64,000 nucleotides of DNA, from the NCBI GenBank assembly GCA_029204225.1, contig MU831832.1, forward strand, positions 1-64,000, given 5' to 3'. The position numbers and the translations under genes are program-made. The stretch's first letter is position 1; each line of letters begins with the position of its first letter. Origin of the DNA: Diphasiastrum complanatum. Its lineage: Eukaryota; Streptophyta; Lycopodiopsida; Lycopodiales; Lycopodiaceae. Positions 63,290 to 64,000 of this stretch are shown here, in pieces. The notes under the pieces were generated by a model that saw nothing but the letters and a program-made list of their open reading frames with translations, was not told the DNA's origin and did not search any database.

Positions 63290-64000
63290 TACTCAAGCCT
63301 ATATGGAGAGCTGCTTTGATCTCGGCCCCATCCAAATTGAGCTTTTGATCTTCATGAAAGATCACATTACTACTTACAACAACTTTGTTAGTAGAGGGTA
63401 CAAAGATTCTATATGATTTCTTTGTAGATGAATATCCAACCATCACACCTTTGACAGAACTAGGATCATCTTTCTCCCAAGTATCTAAAGGCACATGCAC
63501 AAAGCAAATACATTCAAAGATTATAAGGTGATATTCCTTAGGCTTCTCCTTATACAACATTTTAGATGGTGATTTTCCTCCTAGGGCAAGATTTAGAAGT
63601 CTATTACAAAGATAATTGGCACATGAGATTGCTTCTCCCCAAAAGAAGAGGTGCTTCAATTCTAAGTGCTTTGGCACATTCACAAAGAGTTCTATTTTTT
63701 CCTTTCGGCAACCCATTTTGTTGAGGTGAATAAGCACAAATAAACTCTCTTCTTCCTCCCTCTTGCTCACAAAAGTCATTAAATTTGTTGGAGATGTACT
63801 CTCCTCTACCATCACATCTCAAAGCTATCTCAAAGCTTTTAACTTGAAAGAGAATTGCTTTTCAATTAGTGCTTTGAACTTGAGGAAAAACATCAAACAC
63901 CATAGACTTGGAAGATAAGAGATACAACCATGAAAATCTTGCATAATCTTCATAATTTGCATGAAACTATGTGGCTATGGCTTCAAAAACACCTCGATCT
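63290..64000 (-). pseudogene. copia-H integrase relic, runs off the window
   Basis: Minus strand from the window edge: FSWLYLLSSKSMVFDVFLKF, then RCDGRGEYISNKFNDFCEQE (normally SDxGGEY), AYSPQQNG and KNRTLCECAKALR. In another frame follow FWGEAISCANYLCN, HLIIFECICFVHVPL, DDPSSVKGVMVGYSSTKKSY and VIFHEDQKLNLDG, the C-terminal integrase region. At least one frameshift, and the first aspartate motif is outside the window. The sequence ends near 63290 without RT. Confidence 0.82.

Overview
This window is intergenic, transposon-dominated DNA from a large seed-plant genome. Ty1/copia remains with plant initiator-Met tRNA primer sites, CACTA and PIF1/Helitron fragments, long microsatellites and a GAMYB-type R2R3-MYB gene all point to a plant. 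The high density of old and nested copia copies and the divergent MYB would fit a gymnosperm, but that is an inference from style, not proof. The only ordinary host gene I can support is the GAMYB-like gene at 36946-39261 (+), with three exons and 571 codons.

Layout. 1-5817: nearly complete copia element (copia-A, +) whose 5' LTR is cut by the window start. 5818-7150: 5' part of a second copia (B, +) that collides tail to tail with a minus-strand fragment of another (C, 7110-7797). 7798-12820: copia-D (-), truncated in RT. 12890-13345: a field of short repeats. 13745-15790: CACTA transposase relic (+). 16084-16981: gypsy-like gag relic (-). 17980-18760: very AT-rich DNA. 21885-24962: gypsy-type LTR structure with a 25-bp leader repeat array interrupted by an oppositely oriented solo LTR. 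24963-27983: second CACTA transposase copy (-), abutted by the gypsy LTR. 29200-32020: three-exon Transposase_24-like gene flanked by clusters of a short palindrome. 33763-33969: two tRNA-derived (SINE-like) units. 36946-39261: GAMYB. 42445-43024: copia protease relic with a GT microsatellite. 44371-44614: MITE-like hairpin. 45341-47354: copia-F relic (-). 47721-53745: complete copia-G (-) with a perfect 5-bp target duplication, in which the reverse transcriptase has been replaced by about 1.07 kb of unrelated open reading frame. 53790-54048: PIF1/Helitron helicase relic. 54052-57057: eroded LTR element. 61031-61111 and 63290-64000: further copia fragments.

How it fits together. The history is one of nested insertion: copia-G landed next to a helicase relic, the 54052 LTR element abuts the other end of that relic, and the gypsy LTR sits at the broken end of a CACTA transposase. 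The copia-G chimera is the most unusual object. Copia-A keeps every enzymatic domain and is broken mainly by one apparent one-base deletion in gag. The Transposase_24-like gene may encode a protein that binds the palindrome clusters around it, as TNPA-type proteins do in En/Spm elements; that link is inferred.
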